The notes: generated from the sequence alone by a model not told the origin. A stretch of DNA of 64,000 nucleotides from Hypomyces perniciosus (GCA_008477525.1 SPDT01000005.1:4154001-4218000); one strand, 5' to 3'. Shown: positions 1-14,998, counted from the first letter of the stretch. Made by a program: numbers and translations.

Positions 1-1065
1 TCCTTTATAAGGTTATTTACTAATACTTTTAAATCAGCTAAACATTAATTACTAATCTTTATTATATTCCTCTTATAAATTATTCTAAAGGGAGCCTATT
101 AACCTTAATTTAACTTAAGTAAATAATATTTAATCGAAAAAGGTAAAATATCTTTAATATTTATTTTAGAATTTATAATAGTAAATTTATTTACTGCTAA
201 AGATTAATATAAAACTTAAATTATATTTATATAGCTTTTAGCTAAATATTTAAGGTATTGGTATTAATATTAATCTTAAAGTATAAGTTTAAATCCCTTT
301 AAGTTAATTGTTTTGTATTTTTGAAGGCTAAAAGAGATAAAAATCCCGCTTAAAGGTCTTGCTAGTTGATTTAACTTAACGCCAATAAGTCTACAGAGCA
401 TTTACTAGATCTAGAATAAGTTCAAGTAGTTATATTTCTTAGCTCTAGGTTATTCTATATACAGGACTATATAAAAGCTGAATAAATAGGGAAATTTGGC
501 TTTTTTAACTATATAGGCCTATAAATCGAGGAACCGCTGCGCTTAATGTTTGCAGTTATATCTATAAAAGTTAAAGTAATAAAGGTATTTACATTTATTA
601 AAAATATAAGTATATTAATATTTAAGGAAATAGATTAACTTTATAAAAATTTGTTATCTTTTAATGAAGTGCTGGAAGTTTTATAGTCTATTAGGAATAC
701 TGAAAGCTTAAAGTATTATTTAATTAAAGGCAGGGGCACCTTTAAAAGTATCTATAAATACTATAATTTTAACTTAGGCTGCTTTAATAGTCGCTAGTTT
801 TTTTACTATTATATAAAGTATTACCTTTCAAGTAAAGTTTAATGCCTATCTTTTATAAGAAAGGTAATATAAAAAGTTATAAATATCTTTAATATAAAAG
901 CGCTATTTATTTACTATAAAGTTAGCTCTTAATGTAAGATTCTTATAGTAAATATAATTGAAACTAATTATTGTTTTAACTGGTAATTATAAATAGCTAG
1001 TAATATACTAGTTAAATTAAAGGTAGATCTATAATAATTAATAGCTATATTAACTTATAATAAGA

Positions 1066-1141
1066 TGTCATATAGTATATAAGGTCACTTATCTACGCAG
1101 ATTGTGTGGAGCTTCACTTTTGCTGGATTTATGGTCTAATA
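1066..1141. mobile_element. 76-bp solo mini-LTR, copy 1
   Basis: A 76-bp insertion flanked by a perfect 5-bp target duplication TAAGA (1061-1065 and 1142-1146). It begins TGTCA and ends in CTAATA, a RIP-altered form of CTGACA. The core (CGCAGATTGTGTGGAGC and on) is much richer in GC than its surroundings. The second copy, at 42,202, is also exactly 76 bp and has a different 5-bp duplication. TG...CA ends and a 5-bp duplication are the marks of an LTR-retrotransposon integrase, so this is best read as a solo LTR of an element with very short LTRs. A small MITE is the alternative. Confidence 0.7.
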
Positions 1142-4100
1142 TAAGATTAATAGTAAAGTTTTATTTATTTAGCTTAAAAAAGTTCCTAGCGCGGCTTAAA
1201 GATACTTAGCTAATATAGTAGGGGAGCAGAGTTTTTAGCTTGTCTTCTATAGGCCGGAAAAATAAAGTAAGAAAGTAAAAGTCTTTCTTTAAATAAAATA
1301 TTATAGTAAAAAAGGAAAAAAAGTATAATTAAATAATTCTAAAGTAGGATTTAAAGTAAAGGTAATATTTTAATTATAATAAAACGGGTTTATATTTAAG
1401 TAAATAAAAAGAAGAAATAGAAGTAAAGTATAATATTATTTTTATCTTTTTATAAGTGCAGGTATATAGTTTGGTGTATAGGGTGGTTTCTTTATTATAT
1501 ATATATTACTGCTCTTTTAAAGTAGCCTCTATAACTTACTTGTTTTTTTTATTTTCTTTTCTCTCTTTTTTTCTTTTCCTTTTAATCTTTCCTCAGCTAT
1601 TATTTAATTATAGAGAATTCCGCTAAAAAAAGCCTATTATTAATTGCCTAATATAGCTGACCTTATCGATATACCTATTACAGGCAAGAAAACCTCTAGC
1701 AAGATTTCTTTATCCTAGAAAGGTCAAACCTAGCTTTATCTCTCTACTTAGCCGTCTACCCCAGATAAAGCTTTAATAAATAGGTATTATTTAATTAGCG
1801 TCCTTATTTTAACTTTATCTAAATCTAAAAGTATTTTACTGTTTAGATTATAAATAATATTAATATTAATCAATTAAATTTATTAATTTATTTAAAGATT
1901 GCTTTCTCCCTTTTATTTGCATTATCCTTATTACTTTTATTATTTATAAAAGGTTATACCTTTAAGGAATACTTTTAACGCTATACTTTAAAGGCTTTCA
2001 GTTATATCTTTAAAATATTACGCGCACTATTAAAAGAAAGCTTTTTAATCCTATCTATATCCCAGTAGAGATTTCGCATATTTATAGATAGTTCTTTTAT
2101 GCTCTTTTTAAGCGGATAAGGTGTATTAAAGCCCTGTTTATATTATTTTATAAATAGCGCAATCCTTCATTCTGTTAAGGGTGCCTTTAGACTTACTCTA
2201 TTATCATTATAACTGCTAAAAAATATATTTTATTCCCTTTTTATAACTGTATTTTTATCCTAGGTTTCTCATAAAAGGATTATTTAAATTGCCTTTAATT
2301 TAAGGCCTTTTCTTATACTTAGCAATATCTTTTTAGTTACTAGCTTTAATACAGTGATTAAAGTATAGCTACTATTTTCTTTAAAAAGGATTAAATACCT
2401 ACTTCTATTAGGCCAGTAATCTCTAGCTATTTTAATCCTTTAAGAGCCCTTTGTTTTATAAAAGACTTTCTTTATTTTAAAGGAAATAAAAAAGTAAAAA
2501 GTTAGGCAATTTTGGCAGGTTCAAAAGTTTATTTTAGCTTTTATTATTAAGAAATAAGCAGTTAATAAAGAAATATAGTTAATAAATTATTTAATTTTGC
2601 AGTTCTCTTCTTTATAGTATATTTAGGTTATATTTTTTATAAGCGGGGCAGTAAACTTTAATTAATAGCTATCTCCTCGCCTTTAAAAACAGCATTTAGC
2701 AGTTATTTTTTAAGAACATTGCCGCTTATCCTCCTTTATATATCCTCTATATAAAGGTAATTGTCCTAATTTATTTAGTTTATTCCGGGAATAATTACCT
2801 TAAAGTGTTATTAAGGACTGTATTTTAGTTAAAATATCTCTTTTTCCTTTAATTTATAAGTATATACTTTAGTTTTCAGCTAGATTATTTAATCCTATTA
2901 ACTATATATTCCTTTAATAGTTAAAGAGTTGCTATAAAGCTTTTTGAGTTTTTGGTTGTTAATAACCTTAATTGTTACTCTATTAACTACTTTATTTTTA
3001 AGTAAATCTTTATCTGCCTCTAGGTCCTAATCTACAAAAGTCTTTTTATTATCTTTAGCTATTTACTAGCTAAATTTGTTTTTTATAAACTTTTTTGAAT
3101 ATTCGCCTAGGTAAATTTTATTAAATAAAACCCTATTTAATGTTTTTAATTTATATACTTTTATTATATCTGCTTAAAACTTAATTTTAAATAAGCTTAA
3201 TTAATATATTTTTAATTTTATATCTTTTAAAAAGTCCTTTTAGTGCTTTGTATTATAAAGTAAAATAAAGTTACTAGGGAGGAATAGTTTAGCTGCTTTC
3301 TGCAGTAAATATTAATTATTAATATTTATTTTTTTAGTTAATATTTAATAAAATACAGTTATTTTTTTAAGCTATTTTAATATTTTCCTCTTTGCTTTTA
3401 AATATATAAATATATACTATTAATTAATCTGTTATTATATAAACTTTATTTTAATTAATTAACTACTAAATAATTTTACCTTTAAAGGAAAAATCAGTTT
3501 TTAGCCAAATAATAAATAAAATATAAAATACTTAATTAAACTTTTTACTATATATCTATCAGCTATAATTGCTTTATTTAAATTCTAAAACTACTTTTTA
3601 TTAAGCCCAGCTATCTTTATTAATGTTAATGTTAAACTCTAATAGCTAACCTTTACTGCAGTATTAGCTTTAAGGTTATATATTAATATTTAAATAATCT
3701 TAACTCTTAAATTAATTAATACTTTTAAAAGTATTTTTTTTATTTCTAATCTTTTATTTATAATAGCTTAAATTATTATATTAAATTAATATATTTATTT
3801 AAATATAAACTTTATTATTACTATTAATAATAAAGTAGGTATAGGTTTTACTTTTACTTATCTATAAAAGTTATATTTTCCTTTAATTAGGTAAATATAT
3901 CTATAGTTATTTAGGATATATTAAGTATTAAAATACACCTTCTTTATAGGCTTAATTGGCTTTATTATAATAGTTGGCTCTTTAAGGCAGTGCGGATTAA
4001 AGCCTTAATACTAGGCGCATAATATAACTGCCTTATATATTGTTCTATACTACAGCCACTAGTATCTTTCCTTTAAAAACTGGAAAGTTACCTCCTAGCC

Positions 4101-4979
4101 TTTATAGCCTATTTTAATATAGTACTGCTAAACAGTTATTTTCCTTAAAGTTAGGCTATTAAGGATAAATGCAGGCTGGCAGTAGTATTTTATTAATTTT
4201 ACCTATAACTTCCTATCTTTTACAATAAACCTTTTTACTTTATTTTTAAATTGCTAAAAATCTGCAGCTAAAAGATTAAATAGTCTTTATATTATTTAAA
4301 GGTATTATACAATTTATTAAAACCTTTTGCTATACTTTTCCCCTAATAGTATAAATAAAATTATACCTAAATATATATCTATAAAATCTTTTAAATCCCT
4401 TTTTTTCTTAGCTTTAACTTTATTTATAGCAGTTATTAATTTATAAGAGAAAGCGTCTACTATAATATTTTCTTTTTTCAAGATATATTTAACAGTAAGG
4501 TTAAAAAGAAAGATATCACTAATCTATTAGGTTATATACCTGTTAAAGATATTATTAATTCTACTGTTTATTTAATTAATAACTACTTTAATATCTATTT
4601 CCAGTATAAATAAAAGTCTATAAATATAAGTATATAGCCTTTTAAAGGCTTAGAGTAAGGCTTTGTATTCTTTTTTTATAGTATTATACTTTATTTCTAA
4701 TAGAAGCTAGTATTTACTTTTATATTAGATTAGTTATCTTTTCCCTTCTATAATCTATATTAAAACAGCCCCCTAGTTTGCTATACTGGCGTTAACTATA
4801 AAAATTACCTCCCTATATCTTTTACTTATATTTAATATTATTAATATTAAGGCAGAAATAATAAACTCTTTAAGTTTATCTATAACTTGCTATTATTCCT
4901 TAGTCTACTTTTAAACAGTATTTTTCTTTAATAAAGTTATTAAAGGCTTAGTAATCTATACAAAATATTTAATTTAGTA

Positions 4980-5480
4980 TCTATAATAGCCAATTAAACT
5001 AAAAAAAGATTAAACTTTATTAATAGTTTTACAGTTCTTTTATTCTTTAATTTTAATAATTTTACTTATAGCTAGTTAATGCCCTTTTATTCTATATTAA
5101 TACCCTATGAACTTAGTAAATTCCTAATAAAAGCTTAATTTCACTGCTAAAATTATATATCTTAATAATTTAATATTTACTAAAGTCTTGTCTAGGTTTT
5201 GCAGATACTTTAAAATATTGCGTTAAACTTTAAATATTGCTTCTTTACTGCTATATATAGACTTCAAACCTTATACTGTAATATTGTCTAAGAATAATTA
5301 GTAAACTGTAAATATGAAATCAAATAGTATTCAAAGAATAATATACTGAAATTGCGCTATTAAATTTATAGCGCCTATTAAAAGAGTGCAGTATCTTAAA
5401 AGGCTAATAGGGCTTATAAATATAGTTATATCTCGGCTTTTTTCATTAAAAGGGATTTAATTATAGCTTAAAAAAAGTCT
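4980..5480 (-). pseudogene. Gypsy reverse transcriptase remnant
   Basis: Minus-strand translation reads through scattered TAA/TAG codons into a recognisable RT palm. It contains LLRYCTLLIGAIN, then A-Q-F-Q, then F-L-D-N-I-T-V, which matches the catalytic [YF]-L-D-D-I motif with the second D changed to N (GAC to AAC, a RIP-type G-to-A change). This continues to L-D-K-T-L, F-I-G-Y and a Y-Y-R stretch, the usual thumb and RNase H connection of Gypsy pol. The in-frame stops fit CAG/CAA to TAG/TAA or TGG to TAG changes. The gene is dead. Its type resembles the fungal Gypsy families whose RT reads FLDDITVKG; that assignment is from memory of the family, not a search. Confidence 0.75.
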
Positions 5481-8400
5481 AGTAATAACAGTATAATATA
5501 ACCTGTAAAGTCCTCGCTAAATTAATTTGCGCTTAAGGGAATAAAGGTATCCTTAATAGTTACTTTATTTATCTATATAATAAAGTTAATAAAGTAAAGG
5601 CTGCTATCTTTCATCTATATTAAGAAAAATAGGTTTCTATATAGCCTATAGCCTTCCTTTAAAAGACCTTTTTTAATATATATTTATAGCAGGTTAATTA
5701 CTTTCTTCTCTATACCTTTGAGGATTAAGATACTGCCGCTCTGCTAAGCATTATACTCTACTATATAAATAGTCTATAATAAGGCAATCTTAAAATCCAG
5801 CTTTTTATATTTTATAAAATCTTAAGAAAGTGCTATTTCTTTATCTTTTAAGATCTATATTAAAATTACAGTTTTTTATATTATTAATTTCCCTTTTATT
5901 ATTTTTAAGGTTACTGCTAGGCAGTTTAATATAAGTTTTAACTTAGCTTTAATTAGTAAGAACTTTAAAGTAATATATTTAGTGAATAGAGTATTAGGGT
6001 CTAAATTATCCTTAACTTTATTTTACTTCTTCTATTTCTAATAAAGACTTTTAGCAGGAATAAAACTATTAGATAAGGCATTACCTACTAGATAGATTTT
6101 TATGCCTTTTGTTTTATATATAGTATTAATTCTAATCTACTTGCGCTTTTACGCTCTCCTTTAAAACCTTCTCTTTTATTCCTTTACTCCTTTAAATTCC
6201 TTTACTGCTTTTTTTATTGCTTTTATTTAATCTTTTAATTTATTGGCTAGTAGCAGCTGAATTAAGTCCTCCCTAGCTTACTCTGATAGTTTATATAAAA
6301 CCTTTTCTTGAAAAGTAAGGTAAAGGTTTTTTAAACTTTCTTCCGCTTTATTAACTTTATACTTAGATATAAAGTTAATATTTATTTTAACTTTAGGTTA
6401 TATAATGCCTTTATTGTATATTTTTAATAGATAGCTTTAGCAGCTGGGGTAATAACTTAAATGTTCCTTATTTTATATTTTATATATAAATCCCTATTCT
6501 TTAGCGTATAATTAAATGTTAACTGCGCAGCCTAAATAAATGGCATTTTAAAGATAAAAGGCATTAAGATGTTATTAAGTGTAATGTAAAATCTAGCTGC
6601 TATTTAGGCGTTGCCTATATATATTTAACTAATAGTTTTGCTGTATATATTTACTTGCTTATTATTAAATATAATGCTAACCGCTTTATCAGAGTATATT
6701 ATTACACTATATTTTACAGCTAGCTAATAAAAGATAATATTTCCCTTCAACCTTAAGTCTATAAATGCCTTAATAAATATACTGTTAAGCTCTTTTAAAT
6801 ATACCTATATTTATAGTAGGTCCTGTAAATGGCAGAGGATCTTTCCTATTTAAACTATATAAATCTGGGTTATAGACTTCTATAACTGATTTGCTTTATA
6901 ATTAACGGCTATATTTAGTTGCTTTAGCTTATAAAAGTATATTTATAAGAGTAGTAATAGGTTTAGGTTTTTAAAATTAAATAATTTATTATTTAGTAAT
7001 CCCTCTGCTAGTAGGGGTTGCGAGGTTATAGCTTTAAGAGGTTAGTTTTATAGTAACTAAATAATTTATATAGTTAGTTCTATATATATAGCTATTATAT
7101 CTAGTTTTTTTAATAATTCTTTTTTTAAAGGGTGTTTATATATAGAGATAGATATTACTTAATGTAAAGTATATTTAAAGATAGTTGAGTTAGTTTTCCT
7201 ATAAAACGATATTTCAATAATCTTTTATAATTTTATAATTAAGTCTGCTTTTAAAGTATTTGCAAGTTCTAGAATAGCATTTAAGAAAATACTAGTTTTA
7301 AGCTTAATTATATGATTTAGAATTGCTACTTGGATTATTATCTTAGCTTGCTTTACTTTTAGTAATTCCTCCCTATTCTTAGCCCTTTAGTTCTGCCTTC
7401 TTTATTGCATTGCAGTCTAGACAGTATAGCCTTTAAGGTTATAAGTATAGGGTCTAAATCCAGTTACTTTTTTTTGATTAGCTGTTTTAATTAAGGTGGC
7501 AATAGCTTTTCTTTGCTTTATTCATGTGCTTTATTAATTATTTAAATGCGCTTTTATCCTCTTTTAGTTATAAGGTTAGTAAAGAGAGTTTAATTAAATA
7601 ATTCTTTAGTTAAACTAGCCTAGTTATATTTATTTAAAGGTTCCTTTAAGGAGGCTGTTTTAGCTAGGTTTATAGAAAAATTCTTAATCCTTTCTGCCTA
7701 TATATTATCCCTTTTATTAGTAATTATTTAATCTTTACTTATAAAGTATATAATATTTATTGTTAGTCCCTTTATAGGAATTATATTTAACCTTTATAGT
7801 GCCTAGATTTTAAATATCTCTTTATATATTACTTTATTACAGATAATATTAAAAAGTTTAGCTTTCTAAATAGTTAGTTTTTAGTTAAAAAAGCTAGGTT
7901 TTATTTTTTTTAAAAGTAATAGGCTTAAAGAAACTTTATTTTAAGCTCTAAACAATTTTATTTAACGTACTAGTATTTTTTTTATATATATCCTAATAGT
8001 TATAATTAATATAATAAGTTAAGGCGGGATTAGGGTTTTCTATAGGCCTATTTAAGCTATTTTTACTGCTAGGTTACATATTATAAACTTATAGCCTTTA
8101 TTATAGGCTAACTTAATGCAATTCTATAAAACATAGTCTTTATTTTTATAATACTAGCAGTATTTAATACTAATAACCGCCTTTAAATAATAAATAAAGA
8201 AAGTATTTAGTATATTATTATATAAAAGGTCTATTATATTAATATTATTAATAGCGATCATTAAAGTAAAAGGTCTTTATTTAAATTTATTGCTATTAGC
8301 AGTAATGCAATAATATTCTGTTTTTTTTTAGGTTAATTGCCTTTTCCTTTTATTAAAGGAGCTAAATCTTTAGTTTATTGAATTTTTCAGATAAAGCGTT

Positions 8401-11400
8401 TATTTAATCTTTAAGCTGTAAAGTTATAGTTAATTCTGCGGGTTTAGGCTATTCTTTTTTTTACTTTTTTATTTTCAGGTTTAACTTTAACTTAAATAAA
8501 TCTAATAAGTCTTTAATTTTAAATAGTCTTTTATTGAACTCTTAAAAATAAACTCTTTAAATATTAAGCTCTATTAGTATTTTATTATAAAAAAGTATTT
8601 AAATTTCGGTATATACTAGATCTTTAAAATCGTTAATTTCTTTAATCCCTTTAAAAGCTATTATTAGCTAGAGTAGCTTTATTGGTATTACTTTCGCGAT
8701 ATTATAGGAATATAGTATCACTATCTTTTAATTTCTTTTATTAAACTTTTAATAAAGATATTAATATTAGAGTAATTAATTTATTATAGACTATATTTTT
8801 ATAGGTTTATAGTAATAAAGGTTTTAAAGTTATATTATATATAATTTTAATTAATCTTTATTTTATTATTTAGAATATTGCAAAAGTTCTTTTTTTATTT
8901 TATTTTAATTAATGCTTTTTTAATACAAATCTATACTATCTTCTATGCCTTTACTTTTATCAATAGTTTTAAATACCTCTTTTAATCTTTAGTCAGGATT
9001 CCCTAATCTTCTATTTCCGACTTATAATTTTTTAAGAATTAAAATATATTTTTACTCTTAAATTTACTTATAAGGTTAATCCCTATTAGTGGCTTTACGC
9101 TTTAGATATTCTTAAAGGCTTAAGTAAAGAAAAGGAACTTTTAAAATAGTAACTTCCCCTTTTCTGCTAAAAAGCTTAATCTTTCCCTAGATTTTATTAT
9201 AATAGATATAAATGTTATTAATACTAGGTTAAGTGTATAATTAAATAATTCTTTAGGTTAAGGGGTTAAGGATAGGGTCGCGTTTAGTATCTTAGTAAAA
9301 GGAGGTTATTGGTTTACTTTAAACTCTTTTACTTTAAGTTAAAGTAAATTATCAGAGTCTTAATTAAATAGTTTTTTAATAAGAAAATACCCTTTCTTTT
9401 ACAGATTAAAGTTATCTAACTTAAATAACTGGCCTTTAAAAGAGTATTCCTCTTTTAGCTAAAAAAAGGATATATTCCTTTAGTAAGGGAACTGTAGTAA
9501 TATATTCTACTAATATAAGGAGTTTTTTTATACAAAAGAAAGGTTGCGTTTATTTATTTAAAATAAAGAAATCAGTTAGTCTTTTAAGGATAATTTCCCG
9601 CGTTAATGCTGGTTACACAACATTAAATTATTATCCTTTTTATATTTTCTTTAAATGTCTTTAATATAAGTCAAGACGGCATATATATTAAAGATTGCAA
9701 GAGTAATAAAAATAATACATTTATTTAAAGTTAAAAAAAACCCAGCTAAGAATATTAATAAAATTAAAATAAAGTCTTTATACTGGGAGATTAAATAATT
9801 AATATATCCTTTATTAGCCCTTTATAGCTACTCTACCTATTCACTTACCTGCTAATAAATAAATAGGGGTTATAATAGTATATTAATAGTTTAAGGGGGC
9901 TTAGGTTATATAGTATTAACTATTTTACCTATATATTTACTTTTACTATAGTAATTAGTCTTTTAGTAATTTTCTTTAACATCTTAGCTTTCAATTAGCA
10001 GGTATTATCAATTAATAGTTTTTTAAGGTTCTGCTCTTTTATTATATTTTAATGCGTTATGCCTAGGTTAACTAATTTTAGTATCTTTTTAGAAATTGCA
10101 ATGAAATAACCTGCATTTTCGGAGTTAAGTATTATACTAATCTATATTAAATAGTTATAGAAAGGGTTTTAAGCTGTTTCTTTCAGTTAATTATTTTATA
10201 TTTATATAGAGACTAGGTAAAGCTAGCCTATAATTCTATTAATAGTTAAGTGAAGGTAAGTTTTAGTAGCAGTATAGAAGTGCCTTTAGTAATTACTTTT
10301 TAAGATATAATCTTTAAGATTTCCCTTTATTTTAATTACTAGTTTTATTAAAGGGGAATTAGCACTTTAAAATATATATATAATATCTATACACCTATAT
10401 ATAACAATAAGTATTAAGCGCAGGAACCGCGCTCCTAATAGAACTATAAAGCAGCAATTAAATAATATAAGGACTAAAAGATACTGCAGATTATTTAATT
10501 ATAATACTTGCAGCTAAAAGCAATTAACAGTTACCTTTATACGCCTTAGCGGGTATATTCTTACAGGTAAGGTTATATATTAAAGGGGGAAAAAGGTTAC
10601 TTTTTATTAAACTAGGTCTATCTGTATATCTTTATACTCCTATACTTTCCTGATCCAGTAACTGCTTAAACAAACGGCCAACCTTTTTTAGGTAAGCTAA
10701 AAGAAAAAAAAGCGGGTGCGTTAAGTATACCAGTTACCCCCGACAAACTATATTAGGCTTTATTATAATAGCTATATAAAGCATTAATCCCATTTTCTTT
10801 TAATATATTTTAATAGTTGCTTTTAAAGCTTGCAATATACTTTTCTAAAGTTTTATAATAGGTATTGGAATTATAAAAAGCTATATTCTTTTATTAAGCC
10901 TAAATTATTTCGCAATTCTCTTAAAATAAATCCTATAAGAAAGGTATATCTTATACTTTATATAGTTACAGGTAATTTTAATCCTTAAAGACTACTATAT
11001 ATTTCCTTTACTATAAAGCTTATACTTTATTTTTAAAGTATTTAATAGTTTAATATAAAGAGTTTTATTATTATAATAACATATAATTAAAGTATAATTT
11101 ATATAGAATATAATAACGATCTTTTAAGCTTTATTATAAAAGAGATAGAGCTTTTTAAAGCTTTAGATTAAGCTTTATTACTTTAAGGTTAAAAATAGTT
11201 TATTAAACTATAGCTTTAGTAAATCCTTTAGCCTATATAGGGCTTTAGTAAGCTTTAAACAGACATTCAGCTATTTAAAACCTTTAAAGAGTTTATATAT
11301 ATCTAGTTTTAAGTTTTTATCCTTTAAAGTATTAAAAGAAGTATTTTTAATATTATACTGCTTTAATTTAAAGTTAAATCTTACTATAAAAGCAATAAAT

Positions 11401-14400
11401 ATTTAAAGAAAACGCGCTATTAATATAGCTATATATATACTTTCTATAATAAAGCGCTTTTATAAATCCCTATAAACTATAAAATAAGCTTTACAGTATT
11501 TTAGATTTCCGCTCTAGTTAAACTTATAAGTAAAAACCTAATATACTAGTAATAACTTTATTATTGCCTTTAAGTATAATATTTTTTACTAGGTCCCTTT
11601 TATATATAAAGAATTAAACTAATCCCGCGCAGTTTATTTAATTTTATTTTTAAATAGGTATTTTATAAGCTTTTTTTAATTTTTTAGCGCTTTTATTAAA
11701 TCCTTTTAATAAACAGTTAATTTATTAAAAGCTATATTCTTTTAAAAACAAGAGTTATAGTTTATTACTATATTAAAAATAGTAAATACGAATTTTATAC
11801 TTTTTAAATTATTATTTATTAGCTTATATTAATTTAATAGTAATTAATATAATATTTAATTACAAAGCCTAGTAATTATTAAATATATATTAAGCTTCTT
11901 ATCTTTAAAAGTAATACTTAAAGTATACATTTTAATTTTATATATTATAAAATATTTATTTGCCTTTTTTATAAGTTATTTCCTTTAAAGCTTTAAGCCT
12001 TTATAAATATTAATTACTGCTTTACTATTTAAAGGATTACTAACTAGCAATACTTTAATAGTCTACTTTTCTATCATAAAAGTAAAAGTAAGCGAGCTTT
12101 TTATATATTAATTTACTTTTAGCTTTAATAGGCTTTCTATACTTATTAGGTTATATACCTTTAATATATAAAGCTATTCCTTTACTTTGTTTATTTTAAT
12201 AAAGAGGGGTAGGTTACTTATAACAGTGTTGCTTAAAGTTCCTGTTAGCGCGCTGGTTTCTTTAAAGATTAACTATTCTGGGGTAGCCTTTAATCTTTAG
12301 AATCTGAGAAATACTTTTAAGTATATTAATAGCTTAGCTTACATAGTTATTAAATTAATCTTCATACTTTAAAGCTTATTTACCTTTAAAGGTAAACTTA
12401 TTACATTTTTATTACTTAAAAAGGTATTTTTTACTGTAAGAATATATATTAAAAAAAGTATAAACTGTAATTCCTTTTCTTTAACCTCTTTAAATAGCTT
12501 ATTTAACTAGACTATACTTAGCCTATCTATAATATTTTTTTTACTATTAACAAAGGTATTTTTATTAAACTATATATTTTTTATAATAATTACTTTTACT
12601 AAATAATGTAATTAAATATAATATATATTATTTGCAGTATATTTAATAAAGTAGTTAATTAAGCCTTTAGGTTTAGTTTTAAATTCTTTTTTATTTTACC
12701 TAGCTTTATAGTCTTTATTAAATATATAAATACAGCAGCTATAGGTATAAATCTTATTTTAATCTAGCTATAAGTCCGCGGAACGATCTTTTATAGGAAA
12801 AGGTATAAAATCGCAGAACTATTACTTTATTTTATTAATTAGTAATATTATTTTAAGTGCAGATAAAAGGCTTATATTAATAAACTGCACTGCTGCTTTA
12901 ATACTTTTAGCCTATAAGTTATTGAAAAGATTAATATAATTAAATATTTTAATTAATTAAATTGTTACTTTTTAATTTATATACTTTAATGCGCTATTTA
13001 ACTTATATATATAGGAAATAGAAAGTTTAAAAATAATTCCTTTTTTATTTGCTTAAAGCTAGTAGTATATTAAACTTTTAATTACTATTACAGCTTTCTT
13101 ATTATTTTATTTACTATAATATATAAAGATATTATATTATATTTAACTATATTTATAATGTTAAAAAAAGCATTAAAGATAGTATTATGTTTTTTATTTA
13201 ATAAAGAGTATATATAGAATTATACAGTATATTTATCTTTAAGTATTAAAAGTTAATTTTTGAAATATATCTTTGCGGATAGTTTTAAAGATCCTAGTAA
13301 ACCTTAAAGAAAGGTTTTAATATTTATTTATTAGATAATCTATATAAAATAACCAATAATATATATATTAAAGTGTAAAACTTGCAGTCTATATACTTTA
13401 TTCCCTTTATCTTTATATTTATAGCGTTTTTAATTAATACCTTTAGCGCTTCAAAGCTAAAAATGCTTAGATTATAAATATTAAATATATTTTAAGTTAA
13501 AGTATAGTAATAAAGGGTTATATATTAATCTTTTTCTCTTTATTGCAGTATATACTTTATTATATATGTTTAAAAGTAAAAAAAAAGTTATTAAACTATT
13601 TAAAATATAGTATTTAAGTATAGGAGTAGTATAAAAAGATAAAGGTTTATATTAAAGAAATAAAGGGTTATACTTATACTTTGCTTTAGCTATTATAATA
13701 CTTAAGTTAGCTATATTAATATAAAGTATAGTATTATATCCTATTAGCTAAACCTTAGCTTTATAAAGCTTTAAAGCTAATATAATATTTATATAAAATC
13801 CTTTTATAATAGTAATATTGGTAAGTTTAATAGAGTATATAATTTCTTTAAATAGGTAATTAATAGCGTTTTCAACTAAGTAATATCCTTTCTTTAGAAT
13901 TTAGTATTTAATTGCGCCTGCTTTAATATAATTATTTTCTATATTTAAGATAAAGGAGTTAAGGATAAGGTAATTTCTGTTATTTATAAAGTAGATAGTA
14001 CTGTAGGTATTAAAAAAATATTTTAAAAGAGTCTATAAAATATATCCCCTATATTTATATATATTAATAAATTTATTAAATATATACTAGGGTTTTTTTT
14101 ATTAAATAAATTTAAAGAAATTACAGCTGCTTAAAGGTATAGGCTTATGCTTTTTTTCTTTAAAGTAAATAGGTCTGCGCCTTTTTATATAAGCTTTTCG
14201 CGTAAAGTAGTTTATTTATTTTCTTGGAAGTATATACAAATTTTATTAATTTACTTTTAAGAAAGCTTATACTTTCCTTTTCTATAAGGCTTTCTAGTAT
14301 ATGTAGCTTATACTTTACTATATTTTATCGGCACTTAAATATACATTTCTGCGCTATATAGACAGTCTTTACCAGTTAATAGCTTAAAGCCTATATTATT

Positions 14401-14418
14401 ATTTAATATTATATTATT

Positions 14419-14998
14419 TGTTAAAATAACAAGGTTATACTGAACCTTATTTATGTATGGCTTCTAGGAAGCTGTATATAACGCAGCAATGAGGAAACGA
14501 CTGAGAGTCTAGTTGGGTTAACAATGGATGAACAATTGAATTGTAACTGAACTAATAGCTAGAAAGCTATAGAATATCTAGTGATGTGCGGCTGGTGTAG
14601 AAGTGATTGTATGAACAATAGCTTTGTCTTCTACAATAGTCCTCCGACCTAATAATAGGTGTGCGGTGGCAGAATTGGGTTTATGGCCGCATTCCTATTT
14701 TCCGCAAAATTCATTTATATGTAAAATCGGTCAAATCGACTTACGGCCATACAAACGGGAAACCATTTTGGTCAGATTTTTCACAATGGCCATTATGGCC
14801 ATTGTATTGAGTCTAGGGTAGGCGGGGTAGCTGATCCTAGCTCAATTGTTATCGTTGAGGATAACAGAAATTTCCTGACTTACACCGAAGTTCCTCCGGA
14901 ACTCGGTCCTAGCATCGGGCCTAATTCCGGGTCTAGCCAGAATAGGAAGGTTACCCAATTACACAGAAATCCTTGCTTTTTAGCCCTCCTTTTTAACA
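14419..14998. mobile_element. 580-bp solo LTR inserted in Copia copy 1
   Basis: The insertion is exposed by comparison with the uninterrupted Copia copy 2 near 29,870. It begins TGTTAAAA, ends TTTTAACA, and is flanked by the 5-bp target duplication TTATT (14,414-14,418 and 14,999-15,003), present once in copy 2. It has a TATA-like CTGTATATAAC near its left end. Base composition is close to 45% GC, so it escaped most RIP. No open frame in it looks like a gene; a 65-codon frame at 14,624-14,821 has no recognisable features. A mutated relative lies at 40,577-41,150. The TG...CA ends and 5-bp duplication favour a solo LTR over a DNA-transposon MITE. Confidence 0.7.

Larger units (their letters stand above)
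1..10746 (-). mobile_element. Decayed Ty3/Gypsy retrotransposon DNA (RIP-degraded block)
   Basis: About 10.7 kb of very AT-rich DNA with stop codons in every frame. A Gypsy RT signature can be read on the minus strand near 5.0-5.5 kb, so at least the middle of this block is a minus-strand Gypsy element. In that orientation RNase H and integrase would lie to the left and protease and gag to the right, but I could not identify them with confidence. I found no LTR pair; one end may lie before base 1 or be mutated beyond recognition. The stretch at 10,380-10,746 is somewhat richer in GC and unclassified. No host gene is visible. The true limits of the element are unknown. Confidence 0.55.

Noticed and set aside
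1066..1141. A tRNA, because the unit is 76 bases long
   Set aside because: No cloverleaf, no A/B boxes in the right places, and flanking 5-bp duplications show a mobile element.
14624..14821. A 65-codon open frame
   Set aside because: It lies within the 580-bp solo LTR, has no recognisable domain, and is broken in the other copy at 40,577.
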